From NCBI GenBank assembly GCA_014898425.1, contig RCSZ01000008.1:2305501-2369500 (forward strand): a stretch of 64,000 bases of DNA, written 5' to 3'. Origin of the DNA: Botryotinia globosa. Its lineage: Eukaryota; Ascomycota; Leotiomycetes; Helotiales; Sclerotiniaceae. Made by a program: the position numbers and the translations under genes. The notes under the pieces are model-generated. The model saw only the letters and a program-made list of their open reading frames with translations, was not told the DNA's origin and searched no databases. Numbering within the stretch: position 1 is the first letter of the stretch; every line of letters begins with the position of its first letter. Positions 37,133 to 48,297 of this stretch are shown here, one piece after another.

Positions 37133-37916
37133 CTAAATCAGTGCTACGATCAAGCCCAAGACTCCCATGGCAGACCCAGGCTTGACTTTTCCGACACCCG
37201 AGTTTACAGTTGGTGCAGTAGCGCTCACAGAACTAGTAACAGATCCAGTGGCCCCGACAGGCTTCGAGCTTGAAGAACTTGGGGAAGACGTAGCTACGGC
37301 AGCATTGGATGTTATTCGTGTTTCTGAATCTGTCGCGCTGCTACTAGAGGTTCTAGTATTTGATGATGTTGCAGATGCACCCTCGACTGTCGTTTGTGAT
37401 CCATCTGGCGCTGTATACACGCCAGTATAGACATTTCCAGTGCCTCCTACATCATCTGCATAATCCCCTGTAAGATCAATTAGTTTCATTCGTTAATATG
37501 AATCTTGCAGAACATGGTATTTCCATGTCAGAGAGCCCACCAGTTTCTTCATTCAAACAGAACAATGATCCATCGGTATACTCGTAGCATGTCTCATCGT
37601 TATAACAAGAGAGAGTATCACGCGTCTTTAAAATCAACTCCTCCTCGCCATTGTCGTCGTCGCCGCCGCAAGCAGATCCTCCAACAGCATTGCATTCACC
37701 TTGGCTTTGCATCTCATAGCATACCTGTAAAGCTTTTGGGTTGTTTGCATATTCGGCACAAGGATCTGAAGATGTGCCTGAAGAGCCGTTTGTTGTCCCT
37801 CCTGTTGTACTAGCACTTTCGGCCCAAGAAATTGCGTTCGACGTTGTACATGTGGTTGAAGCAGCCAGACTAAAAGGCGAGACGACAAATAAAACTGTGA
37901 TCGTAGATAGAAACAT
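37133..37916 (-). CDS. Secreted cysteine-rich protein, probably GPI-anchored
   Basis: Two exons on the minus strand: 37916-37541 and 37467-37133, with a 73-nt intron (donor GTGGGC, CTAAT branch-like site, acceptor TTACAG). The join gives ...NEETGDYADD... and 236 residues in total. Residues 1-19 form a signal peptide (MFLSTITVLFVVSPFSLAA). The mature part has about eight cysteines between residues 23 and 120 (including DPCAEY, QVCYEM, GECNAV, LSCYND, ETCYEY and LFCLNE), then a Ser/Thr-rich stalk, and ends in a hydrophobic tail (GSAMGVLGLIVALI) after small residues, which suits GPI attachment. I do not recognise a named family. Location at the plasma membrane or wall is inferred. It stands alone between gene-free flanks. 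Confidence 0.85.
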
Positions 37917-40067
37917 GGTGGTGAACGGAAACTATGATCGCCTTGATTTGAGCAAATGGGATTTTTTCCGAGAGAAATGAGTAAGAGTAGAAAGAATAAC
38001 CTAGAAAATGAAAGTTTATATAAGAAATTATTCTTCGAATTAAAGATGCATTTCTGAGAACTGGGGATGAGACGGCGTTCTTAAATATCCATAATGGAGA
38101 CCGACAGCAATACATACATTCTCTCTGATAAGCAAGACTATGCAAAACAGAACTTTATTGGTTTATTTACGAGAGGAAAGCCATTTTCTATGATCTTGCA
38201 CAAAGATCCCGTATAGAGCTTGTCGATATTGAAGAATTCGGTTCATTGTGCTGGTTTTTTCACAGAGGGAGCTTTCCTATGCCTATTTCACGGTGTCCGT
38301 GTTAGAAATTCGCTTCTTGGCAATAGCTAGCTCGAGACTCCCAGAGTAGTCATTGGATTGAGATATCAACATAGTTTCAGATTGCCCAGCTGTGCTTGTG
38401 CACTTGGCAATAATTTATTGACTATCAGGCGTCCGAACTTACACATAGATAAATATAAATAATCAAGCCGTAGATGTTCAACGCCTCTTTTTTATCGGCT
38501 GAATTGATTAGCTAGCGAGCTTCCACGAGTTACCGTCTGTGGTCTCGATTTGTCCACCACTGTTGAGGCTGAAGAGTTTAAGCTCAATATGAAAACTTGG
38601 CAATAAAAACTAACTCTTTGAAATATGGGAGCCTGGCGAGCAAAGAAGAGCCCCAAGAACGTGACTCGAAGAGCCTCCAAATAGGCCGGGATTGAATTTC
38701 ACGTACGGTTTCCTTTGGTAGCTGCTCCTTAATACGGCGAAAATACTTCTGATCTTTTAATGGATGAATGGAATTGTGGCTATCAGCAGTGCACAAATAA
38801 CCTATTGGGGTTGTGATGATAGAAATGAGGTGAACGCGATTTGCACGCGAAAGTCGGCGGATCACCAGATAAGAATTTCTGGTGACTAAGCATCTTACAC
38901 GAACACGACACTTCTCTGATTTGACTGTCGCTTAAACAACTTGGGTACAATTATTCTTCATGGGTATTAACCTTACTCTACCGACAACAACAATAAGAAT
39001 CGGTATCGGTATGCGGCATGATACAATTGTAATACCGTGGTCCAACGGAATGAATAATACTTGTCAACCAATTCACCGGTCAACATCTGCTTTCCATATA
39101 TTGCCAGCGTCGCGAGATCGCAGAGCAAAATAATTAGAATAACTTTCCCCTCTGCAAATCTGCCGAACGAGATCATCCGCTGGAATAAAACGACTTCGAG
39201 CGAATAACAAAATGAGATATAATAATGGGCTGAGAAATTGGTCGAGAGGCCTGGATAAAATATAACGAGAATGATTGTAAAGGGACAACCTCGAATGTGA
39301 TGCTGAAGAGAGCTGTCACAAATGCACACAAGAAGCCTCTATCTACAAGCTGATGTTAGGGTCTCCTATTGCGAAATTTTTCAATCTTGGAAATGGTAAA
39401 GGAGCCTAGGTTGCTCTCCTTGATTGACCAAACTTTACCACGAGTTCTTTTGTCTTTCATCTTCCCTCGACCTCTCAAGCTCTGTTACATCACAATGACA
39501 TATTTACCTGACAGAACGAGGCAAATGGAATCCGATTCGGAACACTGAGCAATTCTACCATCTGTGAACCCTATCTCACTTTCCTAGGGCCACACCAAGC
39601 AAAGTTTCAAGTAAAAACATCACAGGTTTGTGCTGTGCTTATTTCGTCCCAGAATTACCTAGGTCGCCTCACTGTAGGTTTTCCAAGTACTGTAGTTGAG
39701 TCCTAGCCGAGATTGGGCCATCATCTCTGATCACATTCTGATTCTATCAATATCCAAACGGCTTGACGTGACGTTCCTGTTATCTGCCATTTTGTCATGC
39801 TTTCAAGTAGCCTCATTTGGTCTTGTCTCATAGTACCTGCCCATGAGACTCAGGATCCTAACCTTCGAGGCATTATCAGCCGCCGGGCGATCGAACAGGA
39901 GCTTCAATGTTCTCATCATGAATTAATACCGCATGAAGAAAATACTGCCAACTCTATTCCGGTAACAATGACAAGATTAACCGGGATCGCACCATGTTTA
40001 CATTACAACCCCATTTCCCATCTAAGATATTCAAATGAGCATTCGCGCAATGCTATTATATGAGTCT
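37917..40067. other. Gene-free stretch
   Basis: No gene is supported in this 2.1-kb stretch between two minus-strand genes. Short frames lack motifs. ACCTAGGT occurs near 39657. Confidence 0.5.
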
Positions 40068-41777
40068 TCACTCTTCGTCCTTTACCCTTATCAACCTCGT
40101 AACACTTGTTCCGTCTCCCAAAATCTCCATTTCTTCCTCAACTCTATACCCACCCCACCGTGGCAATCCCCAAAACACTACCGCCCACCAGCCCACCCCA
40201 AAAAGAATAATGCCTACCCCCACGACAGCGTATGTCGCGTACCAAAACCCCACATCTGCGCTTCCCTTCGTCGGTTTAAAAAAGGGGCCCGCGATCAACG
40301 CCAGACAAACTGCTATCCTAACCCAAACAGCCGGCAACCATGCTCTGAAAGGTCTCTCCAGGTCTGGTCGATTATAGCGAAGATAAATTAGTCCTAAAGA
40401 GAGGGCTAATGCTGCGAATTGACCCGGATAACCTTCGACGTCTAGGATGAAGTTATAGACGTCACCTCGAGGAGGTATAGCGATCACCAGGAAGGAGGGA
40501 ATGTAGTGGACTATTAGACCGCCGAGAGGTGCACCGAAGGGAGCTGAGGAGGAAAGGTACTTAGAATAGGGGAGGAAACCTTGACGGGCTATCTCTTGGT
40601 TCACACGGGCCTAGTGACGCAGGGTTAATTTGAGTTTTGGGCAATGGTGAATCATAGATGGCAAGACGAATGATTAAAAACTTACGAGTGTAAAAGTGAC
40701 AACCATAATATTTCCGGCCGCACTAACCGCCACAGCTAATGGCAATAAGATCCGTCCCCCTACATCACCAAACACTCTCTCGAAAAACAATGCAGCAATA
40801 AGTTGTCCACTTTCTTTCACTTCCTCCAGCGGAACCACAGATAAATAAGCAAAATTGGCCAATAGATATAGCGAACAAGCTGTAAATAACGCAGCCGGCG
40901 CAACAGTTTTCAACGTTCTGACCGGGTCCTTGACCTCGTTAAGAACATTATTCAGATTGGACAATCCTGCATAAGAATACGAAACCTTGAAAACAGCAGT
41001 TGTCAGAGTTCCCCAATGCCAATTTGAACCAGTCCAAAGTCCATCCCAGGAAAATCCTTCCCTGGATAATGTAGGGACTTGAGCTCCTGTTTCCGGAAGC
41101 TTTACACCGAACACCACGACGAATATTCCAGTTAGGGCCATGAAGAGGATGAGACCTACTTTGATCCATCCTAAGAAGTTTTGAATCCATATTCCCGTTT
41201 TGAAAAAGCAACCATGGACGATTGTTATACAGGTTAAGAGTCCCAAGGCGATAGCTTTTTGCCCTAATTCCGTACCCTCAATTCCAAAAGCAAAAAGCAC
41301 ATATTGGCCAAAAACAATACAATTGCTTGCTGTAAACCCTAATAGTACTGCCTGTACAGCTACAAGGGTGCTGGCAAGAAATCGAGGTCGTGGATAAGTA
41401 AATTCAAGGTATACTTTTTCGCCTCCAGATCTAGGAAGCATGCAACCATATTCTAGAGAAATTTGGAGACTGAGCCAAGAAAGTATAGAACCAGCAACCC
41501 AGAGAAGTAAGGCAAGACCAATACTACCGGTAGTTTTGAGGATAGGTCCGGGGGTTGCAAAAATTCCGGAACCGATTACTCGGGATATAACGAGTATGTA
41601 GGCGCTTGACCAGGACAGGTTACGACCTAGAGTACTGGTTTCTGGGATGGTGTCGTCTTCTATTTGACGGGAGGGCTTGGATGGTGGAGAGGAGGAGTTG
41701 ACGGAAGTTGGGTGGGAGGAGAGAAGAGGCTCGGACTCGAGGGCTGATGAGTCGGCGGAACTTGTTGATGTCGACAT
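40068..41777 (-). CDS. LAT/Mup1-type amino-acid permease
   Basis: Two exons on the minus strand: 41777-40686 and 40610-40068, with a 75-nt intron (donor GTAAGT, acceptor ACTAG). The product is 544 residues. A hydrophilic Ser-rich N-terminus (1-52) is followed by about twelve hydrophobic segments. TM1 holds the APC-superfamily substrate motif GSGIF (69-73, within RVIGSGIFATPG). The junction reads VVTFTL-ARVNQEIARQG, typical of this family. The overall sequence resembles the yeast high-affinity methionine permease Mup1/Mup3 and SLC7-type LAT carriers; substrate (methionine, cysteine or other neutral amino acids) is inferred. The protein sits in the plasma membrane. It is divergent from the oxidoreductase gene at 42815, with 1037 bp between their starts. 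Confidence 0.9.
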
Positions 41778-42814
41778 TTTGGGGGGATATTGAAGAACGC
41801 AGCTACAATCGCATAATTCTCATACGCTGATATTAGAAAACTATACGGCTTTAGCATCACAAAGTCTCGTAATACTGCGGACAATTACATTGTGTTAAGA
41901 TAAAAGCCACGAGCAAAGTCGTTATCGCGTTGGAATGTAAAGGCCCGGAACATAGAATTGCAATATCCGACGACAGAAGAATGGACTCTATCATAAAAGA
42001 GCAAAGAAAACACTTCAGCGAGCAGGCTCGAACTTGGAAATAATTATCTTCAATACAGAATCTGTGTATCTTTAGCAGTCTTCGTTTTTTAGATCGATAG
42101 CTGCTCAACTACTATCATGTTTCACCCTCCCCCAATTTCACCATTATCTCACCACCGAAGCCCAGCCATATCAATGATGCCATATGAACTATATAAGACA
42201 TATATTGAATCGTAACCACACAAAATAGCTTGCATGTAGATCAGCACCTATATGACATCTCATGCAACAATTGCGTGCTCTCTTGTCCCCCGTTGTGATT
42301 CGTCGAAAAACGGTAGACCTCATAATCCCTTGACATACGCTGCCTAACTCTTATCTGCTTTTGTTATGAGCTTTGAAATCAAATGTCAGATGCTGGATGC
42401 TTTCTGAGGAGGTTTATGTGAGCTTCGACCGAATTTGAGGGATGGGAGAACAAATTGACTCAACTCCTTTTTCGAGACTAACGGCGGGTTATGGGTAAAC
42501 TTCCTTCCCATCCCACGAATTCTATTTAGAACATGACATTGCGCAATTCTCGTCAAACATGCACAAGAATGCGGGGTTGAAGACCTCGTCAAATAAATAT
42601 CTGAATAATAGACGTGCTTTGAAATCATACTGGATTAATAATTATATTAGTCTTCTTGGTGCTTCAACGTCAAGTCATCCCGATGTAAAAATAGTACTTA
42701 TACTTGCAAGATCCAAAGTTCGTAGTAAAATATCCACAATTTCAAAAGACTTTTAATCATATAATTGAACAGACTTGACTGGAAATATTAAACCCCGGAA
42801 ACATCATTAGCACA
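41778..42814. promoter_or_regulatory. Divergent intergenic region between permease and oxidoreductase
   Basis: It must contain both promoters because both genes point outward. I see no repeat and no decisive transcription-factor site. The last 50 bp before 42815 are AT-rich with ATATTAAACC, a possible but weak TATA-like stretch. Confidence 0.5.
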
Positions 42815-43794
42815 ATGTCCACCACACTCACCGAACAAGCTCCCTCCGAGCATATCACCAGGCTCGAGACCAACCCCACTACACCTCACGATATCAAAGG
42901 AGTTCTGAATTATTACCTTGATCCAGAAGATGGAAGTCCTCCAGAGCCCAATTACGTGACTAAGCCTAGCACTTATGATCGTCCCGTCCAATCGGTGGAG
43001 GTTACTGTCCACGATATCCGCGGTTCGGAAGACCAGTATACGTTAGACACCACCGGCTTCCAGGTCGTGAACCATGTTAGTCAGGAGAAAGATTTTGTGG
43101 ATGAGGAGAAGATCAAAAGTGACTACTATAAAGAAACCGAAGAATTGTTGAAACGAGAGTCAGTATTTACTCCGCGCGCTGACCTTCAAACTGGACAGAC
43201 TACCAACAAGCAAATAGAACCGGAGCATCCAAAATTTTCATCTTTGACCACACAATCCGTCGTGAAGCTCTTGATACGAGAGCCCCAGCACCTGTATCTG
43301 CTGATTCAATCAATAAGAATCCCACCCCAGTTATCGTCCGCAGTCCTGTTCAACGCGTTCACATCGATCAATCCTATGCCGCCAGCCCCCGCCGCGTAAC
43401 CCACCATCTTCCCGAGGAAGCCGAGAAACTTCTCAGAGGACGTTTCCAAATCATCAATGTTTGGCGACCCATCAAGACAATTCTCAAAGATCCCCTTGGT
43501 GTTGCTGCTGCCAACTCAGTTGATGACAAAGATCTTGTTCCAATCAAACTTATCTATCCTGATCGCGAAGGAGAAACTTACTCTGTGCGTCATGCTCCGG
43601 GTCATAAATGGAACTATTTGTATAAGCAGACATCTGAAGAGGTACTTCTGATCAAATGTTTTGATAGCAAGACTGATGGGAGAGCGAGACGTGTTCCGCA
43701 TAGTGCGTTTGTGAATCCCGAACATGAGGGAGAGAAGACGAGAGAGAGTATTGAGGTTAGGGCATTGGTTTTCCACCCGGATGATACAGAATAG
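42815..43794 (+). CDS. CmcJ/NvfI/AsaB-family oxidoreductase (GA4 desaturase-like)
   Basis: Two exons, 42815-43158 and 43218-43794, with a 59-nt intron (donor GTCAGT, CTGAC branch site, acceptor ATAG). Splicing restores the frame: ELLKRE joins TGASKIFIFDHTIRR. The product is 306 residues, the usual length for this family, whose named relatives include the cephamycin 7-alpha-methoxylase P8 subunit CmcJ, fungal GA4 desaturase and AsaB. Such proteins are non-haem iron/2-oxoglutarate-type enzymes or their relatives in secondary metabolism. Candidate iron ligands are H163 and D165 (RVHIDQS) and H240 or H244 (VRHAPGHKW). Other family marks are GRFQIINVWRPI and FVNPE. The substrate is unknown. No other biosynthetic gene lies beside it, so a cluster is not supported. 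Confidence 0.88.
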
Positions 43795-44135
43795 AGAGAA
43801 CTCTGAGGGGCATAGCAAAGACTTTTGAGCCTGTAAGAAATATGTAAGAAGGAAAGCATGAATCTGAATTGAACCAGTATCTCATCCAATGAGAACCATT
43901 TTGAAATGCTTGAGCTGCACGTTTCAGCCACTTTCATTTGAAATAGAAACCATCTTGGCTAACATAGCCAACTTCTGCAGTTGTATTATCAGGGAAATTT
44001 AAGAAGAAAGACAATTACCGCTGGGGTTGAGAAGCAATGTGCAGTGGCCATCACATTCAGGATGGTTCTGACCTTGTCGGAGAGCGTTCGCTCACCTAAA
44101 TTTAATCTTACCGAGATTGACAATGAGCATTAAGT
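43795..44135. other. 3' flank of the oxidoreductase gene
   Basis: Non-coding as far as I can see; no repeat. Confidence 0.5.
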
Positions 44136-44700
44136 CGACCACCCTACTTTCGGGCCACCCCTGTTTTGGGCCACCCTTTTACACCAAAAATCACTTTTTG
44201 ATCTATTAATATCTTTATCAATATTGAATATAATTTAATAAAAATATATATATATAATTCAAACTATTTTAGGCTTATATTAGAATTTTTAGAATTTTAG
44301 GATTTTTTTGAATCGATTTCTAAAGTTTTAAAATATCGATTTTCAATTTATATATAAATTACATACAAATTTAAAATTTTATAAAATCTTTAATAACTTT
44401 TTAACAATAATTATTAAAAGAAAATTATATATCTTTTTGAAAAATTCAAATCTGAATTTATATAGAAATTCAATTTTTTTTTTAAAAAAAATGAATAAAT
44501 ATAGAGATATAGTATACAGTGAGTTAAGAGTAGTATAAATAATCCCTGTAATTTTGAGGGTACCCTTTTAAATATTTATTTATAAGGAATTTTTTATTTT
44601 TTCAAGATCTTCCAAATTGAATATCTTATAAATTTATAATAAAATTTCATAATTTATTTTTTAGCTATTTTTCCTTAAAAGTTATTTATAGGCCAAAATC
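44136..44700. mobile_element. AT-rich repeat relic
   Basis: A sharp change to very AT-rich, non-coding DNA follows a GC-richer edge (GTCGACCACCCTACTTTCGG and then two GGGCCACCC motifs at about 44152-44176). The right edge is near GGCCAAAATCAAGCTGTCC at about 44691-44709. The composition and abrupt edge are like the other MITE relics in this window, but I could not align the ends as clean inverted repeats, so calling it a transposon is inference. Confidence 0.45.
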
Positions 44701-44738
44701 AAGCTGTCCAACAATACGTCAGGTTCGACCCAACAATC

Positions 44739-45016
44739 ATGTTATTCTCCACACTTATTACATCTTCTTTAGTGGTCCTCGCAGTAGCAAGCCCCTTGAG
44801 AACCCGTTCTGGTAAGTGCTAGTCCCTAGAGGACTAAGGTCTACTTGTGGCTTCTTTCACACCTCATCTATTTCCGATAAATGTTTCTGACATCATGTTC
44901 AAGTAAATGATGTTGCTGTCGATGAAGTCTCACCTGCCCCTCTGATTGATTGGTCAGACACAAAAAGAATCGCAAGAACAACTGCCGACGTTGAAGAAGC
45001 TTCACTTGCCCAATAA
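44739..45016 (+). CDS. Small secreted protein; truncated tandem-repeat peptide gene
   Basis: Two exons, 44739-44811 and 44904-45016, with a 92-nt intron (donor GTAAGT, CTGAC branch site 15 nt before the acceptor TTCAAG). The product is 61 residues. It starts with a signal peptide (MLFSTLITSSLVVLAVAS) and continues PLRTRSVNDVAVDEVSPAP. The C-terminal part holds PLIDWSDTKR, a dibasic Kex2-type site, followed by IARTTADVEEASLAQ. The DNA just downstream (about 45002-45115) contains two more diverged copies of the same 70-nt unit in other frames: PIIGWADTK...ARTVSNEE, then a stop, then SPTPLIEWANSSKA. A one-base loss in the second unit creates the present stop, so the gene looks truncated relative to an ancestor with several repeats. 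It lies beside an AT-rich repeat relic. No homology is recognised; function unknown. The splice model is unproven. Confidence 0.6.
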
Positions 45017-45115
45017 TCGGGTGGGCAGATACAAAGACTACCGCAAGAACTGTCTCCAACGAAGAATAATCACCCACACCCCTCATTGAATGGGCAAATT
45101 CCAGCAAGGCTTAGA
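45002..45115 (+). pseudogene. Decayed tandem repeat units downstream of the small secreted gene
   Basis: Unit 2 (about 45002-45069) aligns with coding unit 1 (about 44931-45001) over nearly its full length, including shared GGGCAGA/GGTCAGA and CGCAAGAAC blocks, but lacks one base after TGCCC and two bases near the end, and ends in an in-frame stop. Unit 3 (about 45070-45115) covers only the front half (PLIEWANSS) and then stops. These are read in a frame different from the annotated CDS. Confidence 0.6.
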
Positions 45116-45858
45116 TGTTAACCAATCTTGACTTCGGTTAGTCTCTCGAGCTAATGCCTTCAACTGTTTGTGACATTACATACATCACATAGATACTGAT
45201 GTGGGTTTGCGTGTAGATTGCCATGCCATCTTTTGCTCGTGTGCAACAATGCCATTGAAGCGCATACGGTTTTGAAGTTTATTTTACCGTTTGGTTAGCT
45301 ATTAGGATATGGGATGGATGGCGTCAGTCAGGAATCGGGAGGACTTTCAATCAATGCAAGGTCAATAAAATACACTTTTTTCAAGGAAGTTGGAATTTAT
45401 CTGCTTCTGCTTTTTAAACATGCAAGGCTCAAGAATGCAAACTATGAAGCTTTCACCAGTTCTTGTGTCATCTTCCACTAATTTTATAGACTCCGTGGCT
45501 ACTTAGGCTGCGCAATAGTATGTGCAAAGCGAATAATGAGTTTGGTGAATAGCCTGTGGAGAAACTGTTCTCGGAGTAGACGATTTGTGTGACCCACCCC
45601 TCTTGAATTCGTCTTCTCGTGGCTCATCACCCACGCGCAGATAGCATTCAACACAAAGACTCGTCAGAGTAATGACCAGGTCCAAATATTTTACTCAGAT
45701 TCTAGTTATTTCATTCTTTATAATATGCAACCTAGAGTACCATTATGTAGAGCCAGTATAGATCGGGTATTTCTCCGATGGTAATACGGTCAATCAAATG
45801 GTCCGCAAATAAGCCAAGGTATACCTTGCACTCCATTAATATGGTGCTATAAACCAGC

Positions 45859-46035
45859 ATGAAACTTGCAGTAATCGCTGGAGGTATCAACTGCAGGGTG
45901 GTTCATCAGCATATCACACCCGCTGGAGAAATCGTTCTTGTAGGTGTGGAACGGTGTGGAATTGTTAATGCTATGGATCTAGATTGTATCAACCCACTAA
46001 GGCCGCATCTTTTATATTGCTCTTCCGAAGTATGA
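45859..46035 (+). CDS. Small ORF, possible relic of a hydrophobin-like secreted protein
   Basis: An ATG-started frame of 58 residues. It begins MKLAVIAGG and contains VERCGIVNAMDLDCINP, which recalls the C-C-x-x-x-V-L-G-x-x-D-L-D-C-x-N/P-P block of class II hydrophobins. Only four cysteines are present, the CC doublets are absent, and the signal peptide is weak and short. It is too short for a hydrophobin (usually about 70-100 residues with eight Cys). It may be chance or a decayed fragment. A downstream exon was not found. Confidence 0.25.
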   Translation: MKLAVIAGGINCRVVHQHITPAGEIVLVGVERCGIVNAMDLDCINPLRPHLLYCSSEV

Positions 46036-47336
46036 GGTGAGGTCTTTTGATAGGTATTATTAGTTTTTCTTGGGAGGACGTAGAGTCTATGTGCACCCTA
46101 CTTTTTAATGAGAGGTTTCTAGCACTTTTTCGATCAACTTGTCCTTCGTCATCAATTCCAAAACCCCTAGAACTTCACGAAATTTACAAAATTCGCCCTT
46201 TGAGGGAGGAAGCCTGTGTTATGTATTAACACGACACACTTGTTATCCCTCACACCACCGAGCATATCGCTAACCCCGCTCCTCATAATTCTCAAAGTTC
46301 AAAATTCCGAACCTCAAGATACCACATACTGTCCAAAAGCATACTTTAAAAAAACACCGTCCCACAAACAATACAGAATGTAGCCGAGTAGATCTCAAAG
46401 ATCGCAAGACGGATATACGATATACACACAATAACAGCATGGCAAAATTGCAATCCTGGCTACCACTTCACCCTGACCATACTAGCATAAAAGACAAAAG
46501 AACAACAAATACATACAACAGCAGGGATTCGCTGGTGGTCACCCACCCAACTACTAATCTGCCGATCTAAGGCTTGTGTATGGCAGAGCGGACGGGATGC
46601 CCAATTCTCCTTAGTCTATGGTCGTATGTGCTGGTAGTCGACGATTGTACAAATATATACTACATTCATCAGGCAAAAGCCTTCCTTTTCCGACCTCCCT
46701 AGCGCTTAATCTGTACAAATATATCTAGCTTTGGATAATCAGATGGCTTGATTTTCTTTCGCGAATTTATATATTAGTTTAAGCACGCACATCTAGTCAA
46801 TTCATAATACCAACCCGGACGGATCAACTCATCAACCTCACCAAAGACAATATCCTCCATCGCGAAGCGAGAAAGGGGGAATCCCGAGATCTTATCATGG
46901 AACAACGAGCAAGAGGTAGTGAACTTTCAAAGATGTGGAAGAGCAATAACTTCGAATTCTCTAACGATTATAATTCGTAAATATAAATTATTAGAAATGA
47001 TTTATATACTTGAGTTTCCAAGGACAATTTGAGTACACGTATATAATCGAAATTCACAATAAAGGTAATGCACTTCCATAGATGATGATATTTACTATTT
47101 CGAATTTGCTTATCACATGATGTGAGGTTCGATCATCTCATACACTCGAATATTCTCTATAGGCTATACCATTTACAAGCAAAACGATCTTAAAATCATC
47201 TATGCAATGCTTTCAACAATATAACTAACTTGAATTGAACTCCCCTTATTGACAATCCCATCAGATAATAACTTCAACTCAATATATATAATATACAGGA
47301 CCCTTAACATTACTCAAAAATATGAAAAGTATTGAT

Positions 47337-47655
47337 CAAGCTACTAGACATAACTTTCATTGTAAATTATTGTTCAAAAAATATTTATCTGATGTATGCT
47401 ACAGTGATGAAAACAATAGTAATACCATTTTGTTTACTTCTCAAGTATTTGGAATTCAACTCAGCATACCATCATCAACTCTACTTACGCACACAAAGGT
47501 ACCGAAAAAGCTACTAGACACGAACTCCATGATAAACCATTCTTGCACCTATCTTCATCTCATAAATACACTACACTACCTATAGTCAAAACAGCAGCGA
47601 CACCATTTCGCTTACTCATCGAGTATCTTGAAATCAACTTACAGTATAATCTTCT
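47337..47655. repeat. Degenerate two-copy tandem repeat, period about 170-178 bp
   Basis: Copy 1 starts AGCTACTAGACATAACTTTC (from about 47339) and copy 2 starts AGCTACTAGACACGAACTCC (from about 47509). Both continue through a second conserved block around ACCATTTTGTTTACT (47424) and ACCATTTCGCTTACT (47602), then AGTATnTnGAAnTCAACT. Many differences are transitions. The open frame crossing it is unlikely to be a gene. Confidence 0.6.
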
Positions 47656-48297
47656 CTGAATCTAAATAACACTGCCTCTTTCTGGTGGAAAGAACATGCT
47701 AAATCTCATACAAGATACCTCTGCTCCTATCAACACATCTCAATACTATAATTTGAAGATATTAATTTATCTTCCAATTGCCAGAAATCTGCATACTTTT
47801 ACAAGCAGATAAAGAAGGTTGAAAGCCGAATCGGACGGCATCATTAGCTGTGCAAGGCATGGCGGTTTTCCACTCAGCGATACCTGTCGAAGTCCGAAAG
47901 AAAAAGTTCAACTTTTGGGGGAGGAGGGACGAGGGAAAGAGCTTGTGTACTTGCGTATAGAACCTTTATATCCAAATTCAATCAGATGTTAGGCACAAAC
48001 CTGAAGCGTCTCGAGAGTATATATCCATCAGCGGCAACACAGAGAGATTTATACGCGAAGTGGGATCGTAGCAGGTGAATCTCGGATCTTTGGACCTCAT
48101 GTACTGCCAATATGATGTTCCGTAAAGTCTGATCTTGGGACAATATACGTAGATCTGTTTTGTTCTTCTAAGAATTTACAAATGAACTCCGGCAATAATT
48201 ACCTTACGGATCTCTCATATGACTGATGTGAAAGTATGGTGCAACAGGATGTCGGGAACATCGTATCCATGACATCATACTGACACTATATGAGATC

